64,000 nt of DNA from Colletotrichum lupini (Eukaryota > Ascomycota > Sordariomycetes > Glomerellales > Glomerellaceae). The stretch covers positions 1,674,001 through 1,738,000 of the forward strand of contig NC_064677.1 in NCBI RefSeq assembly GCF_023278565.1. Reading direction: 5' to 3'. A program made the position numbers and the translations under genes. Below the pieces are notes generated by a model. That model searched no databases, had not been told where the DNA came from, and saw only the letters and a list, made by a program, of their open reading frames with translations. Shown here in pieces: positions 1 to 11,086 of this stretch (its first letter is position 1; the number at the start of each line of letters is the position of its first letter).

Positions 1-3000
1 TCTTTTACTATATAAAAGGTATTAATTACCTCGTTATTAGTAATAAATTACCGCGTTGGGGCTTACTATTATAGGTTTTTACGATGTCTTATTAGTAGTA
101 TTAGTGCCCTTTTAGTAATTTTCTTTTCCTTATTATTTATTAGTACTACTATAACGATTTTGTTAAGGATAATTTCTTATACCTCTATTATAGGTTATAT
201 AGTTTCCCCTAGCTTTTTTTTTTTTATAAGTTAGAAATTATTTTATTAGGATCTATATAGTATAGTTTAACTACCGTAATTAATACTTCGAGTAACTAGT
301 TACGATCTCTCGTAACTATATAAAAGCGCTCGTTAATAGAAATTAATTTATATAGCCTGGCTTATTATTAAGTAATTTTGCGCTATACTTATATATTTAA
401 ATTTAGTAGTATATTTAAATTATTCCCTATATTGGGCCTATTGTATATAGTAATTACTTTATTAACTTACTTTTTTATACTTATTTCGCGCAATACCTAT
501 ATTACTTTTTTAATTACTTAGGCTCGTTAGCTTATACTTAGTAATAGTAATAAGGCTAAGGTCGTTTTTAAATATACTCTAAATACTAATAGCGTTAATA
601 TAAGTCCGTTGGGCCCTATAGTATCGTTATAGTATTTAAGTATTATTTAGAAGTATTCGTTATTAGTAGAATCCAGATTTTCTTTTTTAATAATTTTAAA
701 TGCCCTTTTTAACTACTAGTATGCCCTCTTTATTTTTTTAATACTATAGTACGCTTTAACGGGTACGATTTTTAGTTATATACCATAGGCCGTCGTATTA
801 TTTTTAAATTTTACTAATTTAAAGCTAGTACTAGCGTCGGTTTTAATACTATTTAGCGGTCCTTAGTATATATCGATCTAGCTTTTTTATAGGGCTACTT
901 ATACTATCTTTACTTATAGATCCTAGAGGAATTGCCCTACTTAGAAAGATATAGCTACGTTAATTATATATAATATTAGCTAACTATTTAAATAAAAGAT
1001 ATTAATAACGATTTCTTAGTTAAAATTAAGCTTATTATACAATTTAAACTTAAATTTGCGTAGGCTCTGCATATTTATTTAGTATTAATAATATACTTTC
1101 GTTAACTACTCTAGCGCCCCTATTTTAATATTATTATTACCTAATTACTTTAAGAGGTTATATAGTTTCGTAACTAACGGGTACCCGAATTTTTAATATA
1201 GTTTTCTAAGCTTACTTTTTATTAAGTAATTAATTAACTTCGTATTATTAGTAAGCTTTATAAATATATACCCTTATCGTCGTTCGACTATTTCGAAATA
1301 CTTACTATTAGAGATTCTATTCTTTATATTATTAAATATAATGCTTAGTTAATTTATATTTTTTAGATATAAGAGAAATGGGGTATTAATAGGTAAAATA
1401 TAGAAAGTTATTATTTCAAAGTGCGTCTCTATTTTTATTATACTTAGGGCGACGATTTCCTTACCTAGGCCGAAACTAATCCTTATAATACTTACCGTCG
1501 ACGTATTAAGTATTACTAACGCAATCTTTTATAACGCTTAGAATTACCCTTTTTTTTTAATTAACTATTATAATACCTTAGTATTTAGGATAATCTTATA
1601 GAAATTGTTTAGGCCGTATTTTTCGCTTATATAGAATGCTTATATAAGCTTAGTATTCGAGGGATCTAAGTAGTATAAAAAGGACCCCTCTAGCTACCCT
1701 TAGATATGCTTAGTACTATGTTCTTTTTTTTTAAATATTAAAAAAGATAGCGTCTTCTCTTTAATCGTTAAGAGAATAGGCTTTGGCCCTGTTAGATTTA
1801 CTTTTTTAGCTACCTCTATATTCGTTATTTAAGGGACCTTTTTTTATTATTTATAAATAAAAGCCTACTTATTAAGAGCTTCTACTACTTTCTATTTATT
1901 TAGCTTCGTATATCCTCTAAAGGCTAACGGGGCAAAAAAAGAGTAATTAATATCGTCGATTTTATTATAATTTAATTTATTAATATAGGGGGTAAGATCT
2001 TTTTTATTTTCTAAATTTTTTATAGGGGGTATATATTTTAGGCCGCTACTTTAGTTACTATTACTAAGTTCTGTGCCCCCAGATCTTTCTTTATATATAA
2101 TAAGGAATTAGTTAAATTAATAAGGGTTAGTTTTATTATTTACTACCCTCGACTTTTTATATTATTCGTACGATTTAGTACGCTCTTTTTTAGAATAATT
2201 ACTTAACTAATATCTATCCTTTTTATAAATATAATATTACCTCTTTTATTACCCTGCTCGTAAGTTAAATCTTTACTTATTTAATAAATCTAGGCTTTTT
2301 TATTAGTAATTGCCGTATTTAGCCTCTTTTTTTTTTTTTTATACGTTCGATCGACTTAATATTATTAATAAGGGCCGTTATATACTTAGAAGTAGGTTTA
2401 GCGCGGTATTTTTATTTTAATATTAAAACTAGATCTTAGCTTTAAGTAGAGCGTCTCGTAGTTTTCGGGTACTTAGTATAGGGTTATTTTTATTTTTAGT
2501 ATACGCTAAATTACGGTATAAAAATATCTAACTTTTTACTTATTTATCCTTTTATTTAGCTAGGTTTTTATTAGTTTATTAATTCGATCGATAAGCTTTT
2601 TAAGGATCTTTATTTATAATTTACCCTCTATTATCCTAATTATAGATATAAAAGAAATCGCTCGTAGTTTAAATAGGAGCTCTAGGTTCTTATTATAGGT
2701 CTCGAAGTAGCTTTAGATTATATTAATTATATTAAGAAAGTCGTTTTAATCGAGATTACGTACTACTTCGTAATAGTAATTAGAGGCTTTGCTTATAAGT
2801 ACAATATTAATTACCGAATAGTACTAGTATTCTCTAATTCTAACTTTTTTATAATAATCGTAAAATATTATTAGGGTTTTTTATAAGACCTTATACTTCT
2901 CCCTAAAGTATAATTTTTCTTTTAAAAAGATCTTTTTAAGGTTTATAAATTACTTTATATTTATTATTAGACTTTTGGTTTTTATATACGATCCCTGCGT

Positions 3001-5509
3001 TACTACGTATTATTAGTAATTTCGGGTCGTTTGCTTCTTTTTTTATTAGCCAATCGGTACTAAATTTCGTATTAATAATAGTAACGAGTTATAGATCGAA
3101 ATAGGCGGAATTATTAATTATCGTACTTTTAGTATTATATTTTACCTTAGTATATCCTTTTATAACAATAGATTTTTATTAGTAATTATAAGGAGGAAAT
3201 CTAGGTTGTTTACTTTTTTTTTAAATTCGTTAAAACGATTATACGCTTTATTAACCTATACTTAGTTCTATAATACGAATTCCTTTTTTATAATTATCGC
3301 TACTAGTATTTTATATAGCTCTTATAATTATAATTACGCTAGTAATACTCCTTACTTATAAAGGAATTTATTAACTACTTTTATAATTTTTAAGCTTACG
3401 CTCGCGAACTATTTATTTAGTTAGTAGCTAAGGTTATTTATAATTTCGTAAAATAGGGGTTACCCCTATAGCCCCTTTTTTTTATAAACCTTAGTTAAAT
3501 AGATTAATACTACGTTAATTTATTTACTATTAGGCTAATCTACGATTTTATATATTTATATCCCTTAATAATCCGGGTTAATATTTATTTATTTATAAGG
3601 GATTGGGAATTTATTTAGGATCGGGTTTCGTCCTTTTTTTTTTTTTTTTAACTCGCTAAGGGTCGTACTCTAGCTTATACCTATATTAGTAGTTATTAAC
3701 GTATTTAATTTTAATAAGGATATATTTAATCCGCGCGCTAGTTATAATATATTTATATTTTTATTACTTAACGAATTTATTAAGGTCTAAGAGATTTTTA
3801 TTTCTTCTCGCTATTTTATTATTACTCTCGTTTTTATTATTTTTAATAATTACTATTACCTTTTTAAATCGTTAGCTATTATACTTACTAAGATCCTTCT
3901 TTTTATTTAATATAAAAAGGTAGGTTTTAATAATTCTTTTTTATAATAGTAGTAGTAGACGTTTATATTACTATAAAAAGATATAGTAATTAGTCTTAGG
4001 ATTTTTACTAGTTACCGATTTTTATTATTCTATATATTTTTAGCTTCTTAAGCCTCGTATTCTTTATAGTTTTTAAATAGCTTCTTTCTTTAACTTATTT
4101 TTTTTAGGGCAGTATTTTATAAAAATAGTTAAAAATAGATACCGGGTGGCTCGTAAAGGAGCTATATAGGTTATCAAGAACTATATAGGCCGTTAAGTAT
4201 AGTTAATAAAGTTAAGCCCTCTTTTTCGTAAATCGTAGATTTTAAAGATTTACTAAAAATACTTATTTATTACTCGTACGCGGTGGGGTTAAATATTTTA
4301 AAAAATTTGTCTTTTATAGCTTTTTAGTATTCTATTTTATATTTTTAAGTAGTCTTTTTTATAATTTAATTACGATTAGGTAATTATTACTTATTAACGA
4401 TCCTTTTCATTATTTAGTTAATTTTCTAAAATTAGTAATTTTGCGCTAGGAGCTAATATAAAAAGAAGCTTTTAAGCGGCTTTTTAAAAGATTCTTTTTT
4501 TTTCCTTTAGATCCTCGTTTTTTTAGCCTTTTTTTAGGCTAATAATAATTTTAGTAAGAGGTTATAAAACTACTTTAGGGTAGCCGCCTTTTTTTTAAGT
4601 TAATCTCCGAGATTTATAATATTCTTAACTCGATACTATTAGGATTTTTAAATCCCCTCTTTTTTTATTAAACCGTCCCTTATATTATATTCTTAAGTAA
4701 TACCCGGGGGGTAGTTAAGGGAGTTATAAAGAGGTTATTTAAATTGCGGGCTTAAGGTTATACTTATAAGATCTTTATAGTAATAAACTTTTTTATATAT
4801 TATAGATTTTTTAGTTTAATAACTCTTATAGGGTTACTTTTATTACTAAGTAAGAATATTTACGTTTAAAGATCCCTTTTTTTAATTACGTAGTACTTTT
4901 TTATACCGTATTATTAAGCTCGTTTATTACGCTAATTAATTAGGTAAGTAGTCGTTACGTAAGTATTACTTTTTACTAATTTAACTAGTTAATTTCTAAT
5001 TACGGGCCGGTTATAAAAAAGTTATTTAGTAAAATAGCTACTTAGGGCGATAATAAAAGGCTAGTTACTTAAGCAGTTTTATTAATTAACGTATTTTAAT
5101 ATAGTAAACGTTAACCTCTTATGGGTAGTAAAGGGTTATAATTATTTAATTCCGTACAGTATTTAAGAATTACTTCTTTTTTCGTTTATTTTTATAAAGT
5201 TAATTAATACGAATCTCTTATTTTATACAATATTAAGAGGTCGTCTCTTTTGCATAACGAGATACTTTATTAATTTACAATAGTAAAATTTAACTACTAA
5301 TTAGTATTAGTATCCTTATTATAGGGTAGTTAGTTTAAACCGTAGTTAACGAAGAGATTAATTAAATTATATAAATATCTGCGTAATAGGTGTAAAAAGG
5401 AGGTTCTAACTGTAGGTTAGGCTGGCTATGATAATCGTAAATAGGGCCCCTAATTGGCCCCTGCGTAGTCGGCTGTATGCCGCGGTCGAATTGGACTTCT
5501 AATCCGACA
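1..5509 (-). mobile_element. Ty1/copia LTR retrotransposon, RIP-degraded, cut by window edge
   Basis: This is the 5' three quarters of an LTR retrotransposon on the minus strand. Reverse-complemented, it aligns base for base with the complete copy at 13529-20952: position p here matches about 13529+(5509-p), checked at both ends and near 620. That register means the missing part, from reverse transcriptase onward, lies beyond base 1. The piece present holds the 5' LTR (5305-5509), gag, protease and integrase regions; the integrase C-terminal region reads around 600-650. No frame is open. The sequence is dominated by TA steps with scarce CA/TG, as expected after RIP. The outer part of the LTR (about 5380-5509) is visibly less mutated than the interior. 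Family assignment rests on the domain order seen in the complete copy. Confidence 0.9.
5305..5509 (-). repeat. 5' LTR of the left copia element (205 bp)
   Basis: Read on the minus strand it starts TGTCGGATTAG and ends GGATACTAATA. The end was probably ACTAACA before a CA to TA change, giving the usual TG...CA termini. It has the same 205-bp length as both LTRs of the right-hand element and differs from them mainly by transitions. Its 5' end at 5509 abuts coding sequence of the broken esterase gene, which fixes the insertion point. Confidence 0.9.
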
Positions 5510-5996
5510 TAGAGCGTTGGCTTGGGGATACGAAACCCGATATTGTCATGATGCACCTCGGCTCAAACGACGTGTGGAGTACGAAGAAGCCCGAGGAGAT
5601 TCTTGGCGCACTAGATAAGCTGGTTGACCAAATGCGGGCTAGCAAAGAAAGCATGAAGATATTGGTGCGTATTCCCTCGCGAGCTGTCTTTGGGCAACAT
5701 GACCACCAGACATGACTCTAACGTCTAAATATCCTCCTCAGATTGTTCAGGTAACACCCCTAGACCCAGCCGGCTGTACGAACTGTATGCGAGGCATTGA
5801 GGATTTCAACAAAGTCATACCAAATTGGGCGAGCAGTAAATCAAATGAGAAAAGCCGTATTACTGTTGTTGACTGCCATAAGGACTTTGATGTCAAGGGG
5901 ATGACGCGAGATGGTGTACATCCCAATGGCAAGGGCGACGAAAAGCTAGCTGATAGTTGGTTTGAGCCCCTGGTAAAGGCCATCAAAGGGGGCTAA
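5510..5996 (+). pseudogene. CE3-type acetylxylan esterase / SGNH hydrolase, 3' remnant
   Basis: The frame is open from the LTR border: ERWLGDTKPDIVMMHLG, then SNDVW, then after an intron at 5665-5741 (donor GTGCGT, branch CTAAC, acceptor CAG) IVQVTPLDPAGCTNC and so on to a stop at 5994-5996. These match the second half of fungal carbohydrate esterase family 3 / SGNH hydrolases: the GxND block (oxyanion Asn) and the C-terminal DGVHPN block carrying the catalytic Asp and His. The N-terminal part with the signal peptide, the GDS nucleophile block and the block II Gly is missing, because the copia LTR begins at 5509. Such enzymes remove acetyl groups from xylan outside the cell. The remnant has no start codon or promoter and should be inactive. 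The other half may lie beyond the far end of the element, left of this window. Confidence 0.85.
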
Positions 5997-6179
5997 GTTG
6001 TTCATGAATACTGAACATTCCCGCCTGACATGCCTTCAATATGGGTCATATCATATCTCCTATCGCTGGGGACTAACTTCAATAGTTGATCTTGATACTT
6101 TGTCTTCTCCTCTGTGGTGTCTTATGAATTGTAAGAAAGCGCAATGATTAGAATCTCATTATAGTACCCCTACGAGGAT

Positions 6180-8428
6180 TCATATCAGTTTCAGGCGAGA
6201 CTGAGTTAGCGTCAGCCACGCTTCCGTCTGCTCCTCTGTCTCGGTTCTGAAGGTCCCGAGTCGTTTGTAGATTGGGAGTGATGAAACAATCTCTCCTTGC
6301 TCTGGACTGCTCTTCACCAAAAGCCCAGTTGGGAATGATGGTGATGAAAACTTTCTCTCGCCTGAGCTCCTATCAAGACCAAAGATGACGCAGCGCGACG
6401 CGAGAACGACCGCAGATACGTCGGCAATCTCATCAGCTTGTCCAAAATCAGCCAGCTTGAAAGTGCCATCATTCCTTAACCCCGAGGGTGCTACAGCATC
6501 AAGAGATCCGTGGGCCATGATCTTCCCACCTTCATAGAAGAGGACCTCTGCAAGGTATGTGTCCTGATCACTCTCGGCCTGCTGTACCGGTCGCAAAACC
6601 ACTGGAACACAGACAGCGCAGAGCTCGATCCAAGCGCTCTCAAGTCTTCCAAACGGATCTGAGCCCGCGGTTTCGATGTGGATATTCTCAATACTGCACT
6701 TCTGAATGAGCGGTAGTGAGAATCGCAAATCCCATGCGATTTCTGCGTCACTAGATGCCCAGCTCCAGGATGGCGCCCTCCACGCTTTCGGTTTCGAAGG
6801 CTGCATGACAGTGTTCCAAAGCATTCCACGTACCAAATCATTTTTCCAAAGTCCAGCTACATATTCGTCTTCAAGCGCTGGGCTGAAAGTACGGGCTAAT
6901 CCAGACAAAGCTGAAAACTTGTCATTGGAAACCGTCAGCTTTCGTCTGGTATACTCAATTATTAGATCTTTCCATCTCTCATAGAGGCTTTCCCTTCTCT
7001 CTTTCACCTCATTGTAAGGTATATCTTCAGGCGCTGGTGAGAGCAGATGATGCCAGCTTTGGACGTTGTCGTATACCTTGCTACTATGTTCGAGACGTCG
7101 TTCCGTTTGACAACGAAAGTAGGACGTATGATTGTCAAAGTACAATACTCGAGTAGACATGAGATCTTCTTGGTATGTCCAAGCCCGCGTAGCCCATGCT
7201 CGGGTATGCATGTGGCTTGGATAGTCGGCATCCCAAGTCCGGTGTTCGTTGAGAGCTGACAGGACGTACGTGCCCGACACCCTACCCTGTCCCTTTTTAG
7301 ACTCGAACGGGACGAGGACCGACGGCCCGGGACTACTTCTTTTCAGGAAACCCGAGTGAGAGGTATCGCCTGCGGCTGCTACCAGTGTGAGAGTAGCATG
7401 CCGATATACAGCAAACATGAGCGCGGCCTCCTTTGCCCAGTCTTCGGCGTCGTCTTGGATAATGCATAGAGCATCGATCCAGATGTACTTGATCCCCATA
7501 TGACGCGCAAATACGACTGCATCTCTGATTGTATCCGGCATCTCGGGAAGTGGGATCTTCGTCTGGCGGTCTGCCAGAGTGGCCGCTGTGGTGATGAGCT
7601 GTGATTTACTGACGGATGGAGGGCCCCAGCAGTAGCTCAGAGCAATGTACGATGTCGTTGGAGGAAGTTTGTCACTCATGACCAAGCGAGCTATTCCGTC
7701 ACTCATCTCTCCAACTTTAATCAGCCGAGTCGGGAGGCTTCTTGGCTCTGGAGAGCAACATTCCGGATGGTTGCTCGCGCAGCCCCAAACCCACTCCTTG
7801 AGGCGTTTCATGCAAGACGGAGCGAGAGCATTCGTGATGGGGAGTTTCAACTCAATACCGAGGGCACTTGCAACATTTTCTTTCGGTTTTCGTAATGTTA
7901 GCAGAATGTCATTGTTCTTGTGGCCTTGCAAGAAGTCATTAAGACGGCTAAGGCTAAGAGACACATACCATCTTCTCCTTGATACGCAATAGCCCGCACT
8001 TTCCACCCCTCGGACCACGGTCCTTTACGCCAAGCCTCAGACTCAAACCTGAAATCAAGCCAGTATATCCCGTCTTGTTCGATACCGTAATCATCGGGCA
8101 TCCAATCGCGCGTGACGTCGATGATGTCGGAACGCATCACGTAAGCAGGCGAGGATAGCTTAGCTACCACATCTTTCGTCGTAGACTCTTGCAATGCAAT
8201 TTGAAGGGGTTTGGGGAGCTTCTCATCGAGTACAAAGCAAAGATATTCGCAGAAAGAACAACCCGCTGCAGCCGAGTTACGAAAAAGTGGAAGATTTGGG
8301 TAGCTATCCTTTCTCTCCCAGTGCGCAGCATCACGAACATCTCCCTCGGCGTCATCAAAAACGATGCCCGAGCACTCGTTACACAATGCTTTTGGGCTCG
8401 ATGACGGCGTTACACAGCTTGATGCCAT
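6180..8428 (-). CDS. HET-domain (heterokaryon incompatibility) protein
   Basis: Two exons: 7969-8428 and 6180-7879, giving 719 aa. The intron 7880-7968 has a GTATGT donor, a GCTAACA branch site and an AAAG acceptor; this choice keeps the frame, whereas the nearby CAAG acceptor does not. The start is the ATG at 8428. The HET domain spans roughly residues 230-331, with the signature YIALSYCWG, then TIRDAVVFARHMGIKYIWID, ALCIIQDDAEDW and a closing DTSHSGFL. HET proteins act inside the cell in non-self recognition and can trigger regulated cell death after hyphal fusion; many family members have no known partner. The N-terminal 150 residues carry Cys pairs (CNEC, CSFC) common in this family. No NACHT, patatin or other effector domain is fused. 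The gene sits between two RIP-mutated retroelements but is itself intact. Confidence 0.88.
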
Positions 8429-8686
8429 ATTGACATCGAAAAATGGACATCAAGCGGGATGTCAGGAAGGCCAGGTGGGTTGCGGTGGTTGATGAGGGGC
8501 TTGAAGCTTCAAGCTACCACATTCGTCCCAACAGCTGATTGGATAAGATCTATATATATCTCCAATTATATGCGGAGATTTGAGCCTGGCGACTCCAACC
8601 ACAGAACTCAATTCCTTTATTTCAACTGAACGACCATTAAACAGTTTGTGTGATGATAGTGCAAAAATGGACAAAAGAAATAGCAA
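8429..8686. promoter_or_regulatory. Upstream region of the HET gene
   Basis: This short spacer between the HET start codon and the tRNA gene must hold the HET promoter. A TATATATATCT-like AT-rich stretch lies near 8550-8562, about 125 bp upstream of the ATG. I see no other defined element. Confidence 0.3.
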
Positions 8687-8788
8687 GGGCTCAATCGGGA
8701 TTCGAACCCGAGACCTCGCCCATTCACGCTTTGCGCAAGGGTTGGTATAGAACCCGAAGGGCGAATCATACCACTAGACCATTGAGCC
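8687..8788 (-). tRNA. tRNA-Pro (anticodon CGG) with a 30-nt intron
   Basis: On the minus strand the acceptor GGCTCAA pairs with TTGAGCC, and position 73 is C. The A box TGGTCTAGTGG and B box GGTTCGAATCC are present, with a T stem CTCGGG/CCCGA-type pairing. The anticodon stem CGCCC/GGGCG encloses the loop TTCGGGT, giving anticodon CGG, which reads CCG proline codons. A 30-nt intron (8723-8752) interrupts the loop one base 3' of the anticodon, the canonical nuclear position. The mature length without CCA is 72 nt, normal for tRNA-Pro. Confidence 0.95.
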
Positions 8789-11086
8789 GGAGCGACCTCC
8801 GTTGATCGGAGGCCAATGGTTGGTGAGATGGGAAAATTTGGGGTCTATGTATGCAAGGAGAAGCCGTGCATCGTCAATTCTGTCGCACAGCTCAAGGCTG
8901 TGAGCTATAATTGTGAAAGCCGACTTAAATTTGGTTATTCCCTAACGTGAGTAATGCTAATAATGTCTCATGCAACTCGTAGCGCGGGGTCAAACTCAGT
9001 CGCGTGCGGAGCTCCGTCGATGGGTTGGTTGCACCTTGTAAACCTCGAAGGGTTGCTCCTGGCACTCAGCACTGGCCAAGAACGAACCTGACGGGGCAAA
9101 ATCACACCCAAGCTATTCATTACGAGACAGTTTTCTGCGATGGCCTGCAACTTGAAGCCGAAAAGTTGGAAACCCGAAATGAATTGCTACCAAGCTGGCA
9201 AACAATGGGCCTTCAGACCGACCACGCGCATCTTTGTTCCATGTCCTTCCCCAGCGTTTCCACACAGAGGAGATAGACTATGGACCAAGCTTGTTACGTA
9301 CCAAATTACTGGATGGACATATGGGTCTGTCGAAAGAAGAGCGAAAGTCAACAGTCTGGTTTATTGTACATACACGAATTCTTTGCATTGATGCTTACTT
9401 GAGTACTTATGTTGTTGTTTCGAGGTCAGCCCAATCTTTAGTCTGAAAAATTCAGCTTGCTTCTGAACTCTGTAGAAAAGTGGACCGGCACTGATATCCT
9501 TCGATCTCGTCCCTTGAACGCTGCTTACGGTCCGTTTTGCCCGATGAATTCAGCGATATGTTTGGCAGCATAACTCCTCAAGGCTCAAGCCATGACCACG
9601 TGCTCAACTGCCAACGCTCGGACAATGCGATTGATGATTTCTTCCCATTGCAAACGTAATCTCGTCATGGTTATTCGCTGCTAGTATCTTCTTCACCTCT
9701 ATGGAACGATCCGGGGGCCGAGGGGGAGAACCACCATCAATCCTTGCTAGCACAACGGTCCAGGCGCTTGTCGTCCAAAGTTGGCAGTGGCAAATTGGCA
9801 ACTCGCGCCTAATAAAGTCCAAATTGTTTGACTTCCCTCTTCCAGTCTTTTGGCTCAGTGGATTTCTCTTCCCGACAGTTGACACTGACGAGCGCGAGGA
9901 TCAGGACGAGGTCTGTTCCGGAGCACGGAATGCGGAACAACAGCCTCCCACATGCCATGAGGTAAGGGGATCCCGAATGCGAGGCAAAGCATATCCCTGT
10001 ATCACTCTCAGTTGATGGGCCGTCTCTCCTCCTTTCAGTCTCTTTCTGCGTCTACGCAGGTTTCGCTTACGATACGCGGTGTCTTGGAATTTTCCTACCG
10101 AACATGAATCCATAAACAACAGACTCTCGCCCCGGAGAGTTGTAGCCCTATGAACATTCATTTCCCGGGGTTGAACCAGCTGGACTCAACATAAGTGAGA
10201 CGATACTCATCTATCTTTCCTGCTGGAAGCCACGCTGATCGCGCGGCATTTGCGAGGGCGGCTGGCGTAGATCCTGTCAGGGTTGTCCAGGTCTGCGGTT
10301 CGGGGAGAGCGATTCGCTGGAGGCGCCGGATCGCGGGAATGAGCTATCGCTGGAGAGACCACCACGACGGCACCACCACTACTACGTACAACGACGGCTC
10401 CCACGCCTTGCCAGGCACGCGAGGCATGCTTCCTGGCTTGTCCCGAACGCTCCAAAATACGACCTTAATCTTACCATGGGGCTCGTGCGCCAAGAAGTCC
10501 AGAGTGCAGGCGTCGTGGAGGCTTCGAACATGGTTCATGACTAGTGTACCCCTTCAACAGCGAGAATCGGCCGCGCAACTACGTTTCAGTCGTCTGAACT
10601 TTTCTGGTCGAGATAAGATCTTTAGTTGCGGTATATGGTCATGGCCTCTAGTTGTTTAGACTTTGCTTGGGGGGATATGTTAATCAGTTAGTGTAGTCGA
10701 AATTTGGTGTGAGTCAACATCAGGATAGTGTCTACGGAGTGCATTCCGAAGCATCTCGCAACCGCCCCAACGCGGGCTGGAGCGGGGATAGAGTTGGCAA
10801 AAGTGGAACATCATGAGCCCCTTCTAATAACCAGGGACTTCACGGGTGGGTTTCGTCTGCCACTTCCGGCTAGGTAACCTGGCACGACTCCAGGGTGTCA
10901 ACTATCTCGATATTGCAACGTGCCCGGGGTGATGGCAGGTGGGCAGACAAGAGCTTTCAAAAGGGGGCTCGTCCTGCCCGTCAAAACCACAATGCGGTCC
11001 ATCGTTGAACCCCCTTCCTGAATCGAGCCCGCTCATCTGCCCGTCATGCTTCGATTCAGCAGCATCCTATATCGCGAACTTTCGTG
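8789..11086. other. Intergenic, no supported gene
   Basis: About 2.3 kb with several short overlapping open frames on both strands. None has family resemblance, a consistent codon pattern or usable splice signals. The longest (10195-10659, plus) is Arg-rich and antisense to another open frame. The last few hundred bases presumably hold the promoter of the gene starting at 11087. Confidence 0.5.

Noticed and set aside
10195..10659. 154-codon plus-strand frame upstream of the protease-like gene
   Set aside because: Arg-rich, no motif, antisense to an equally long frame.
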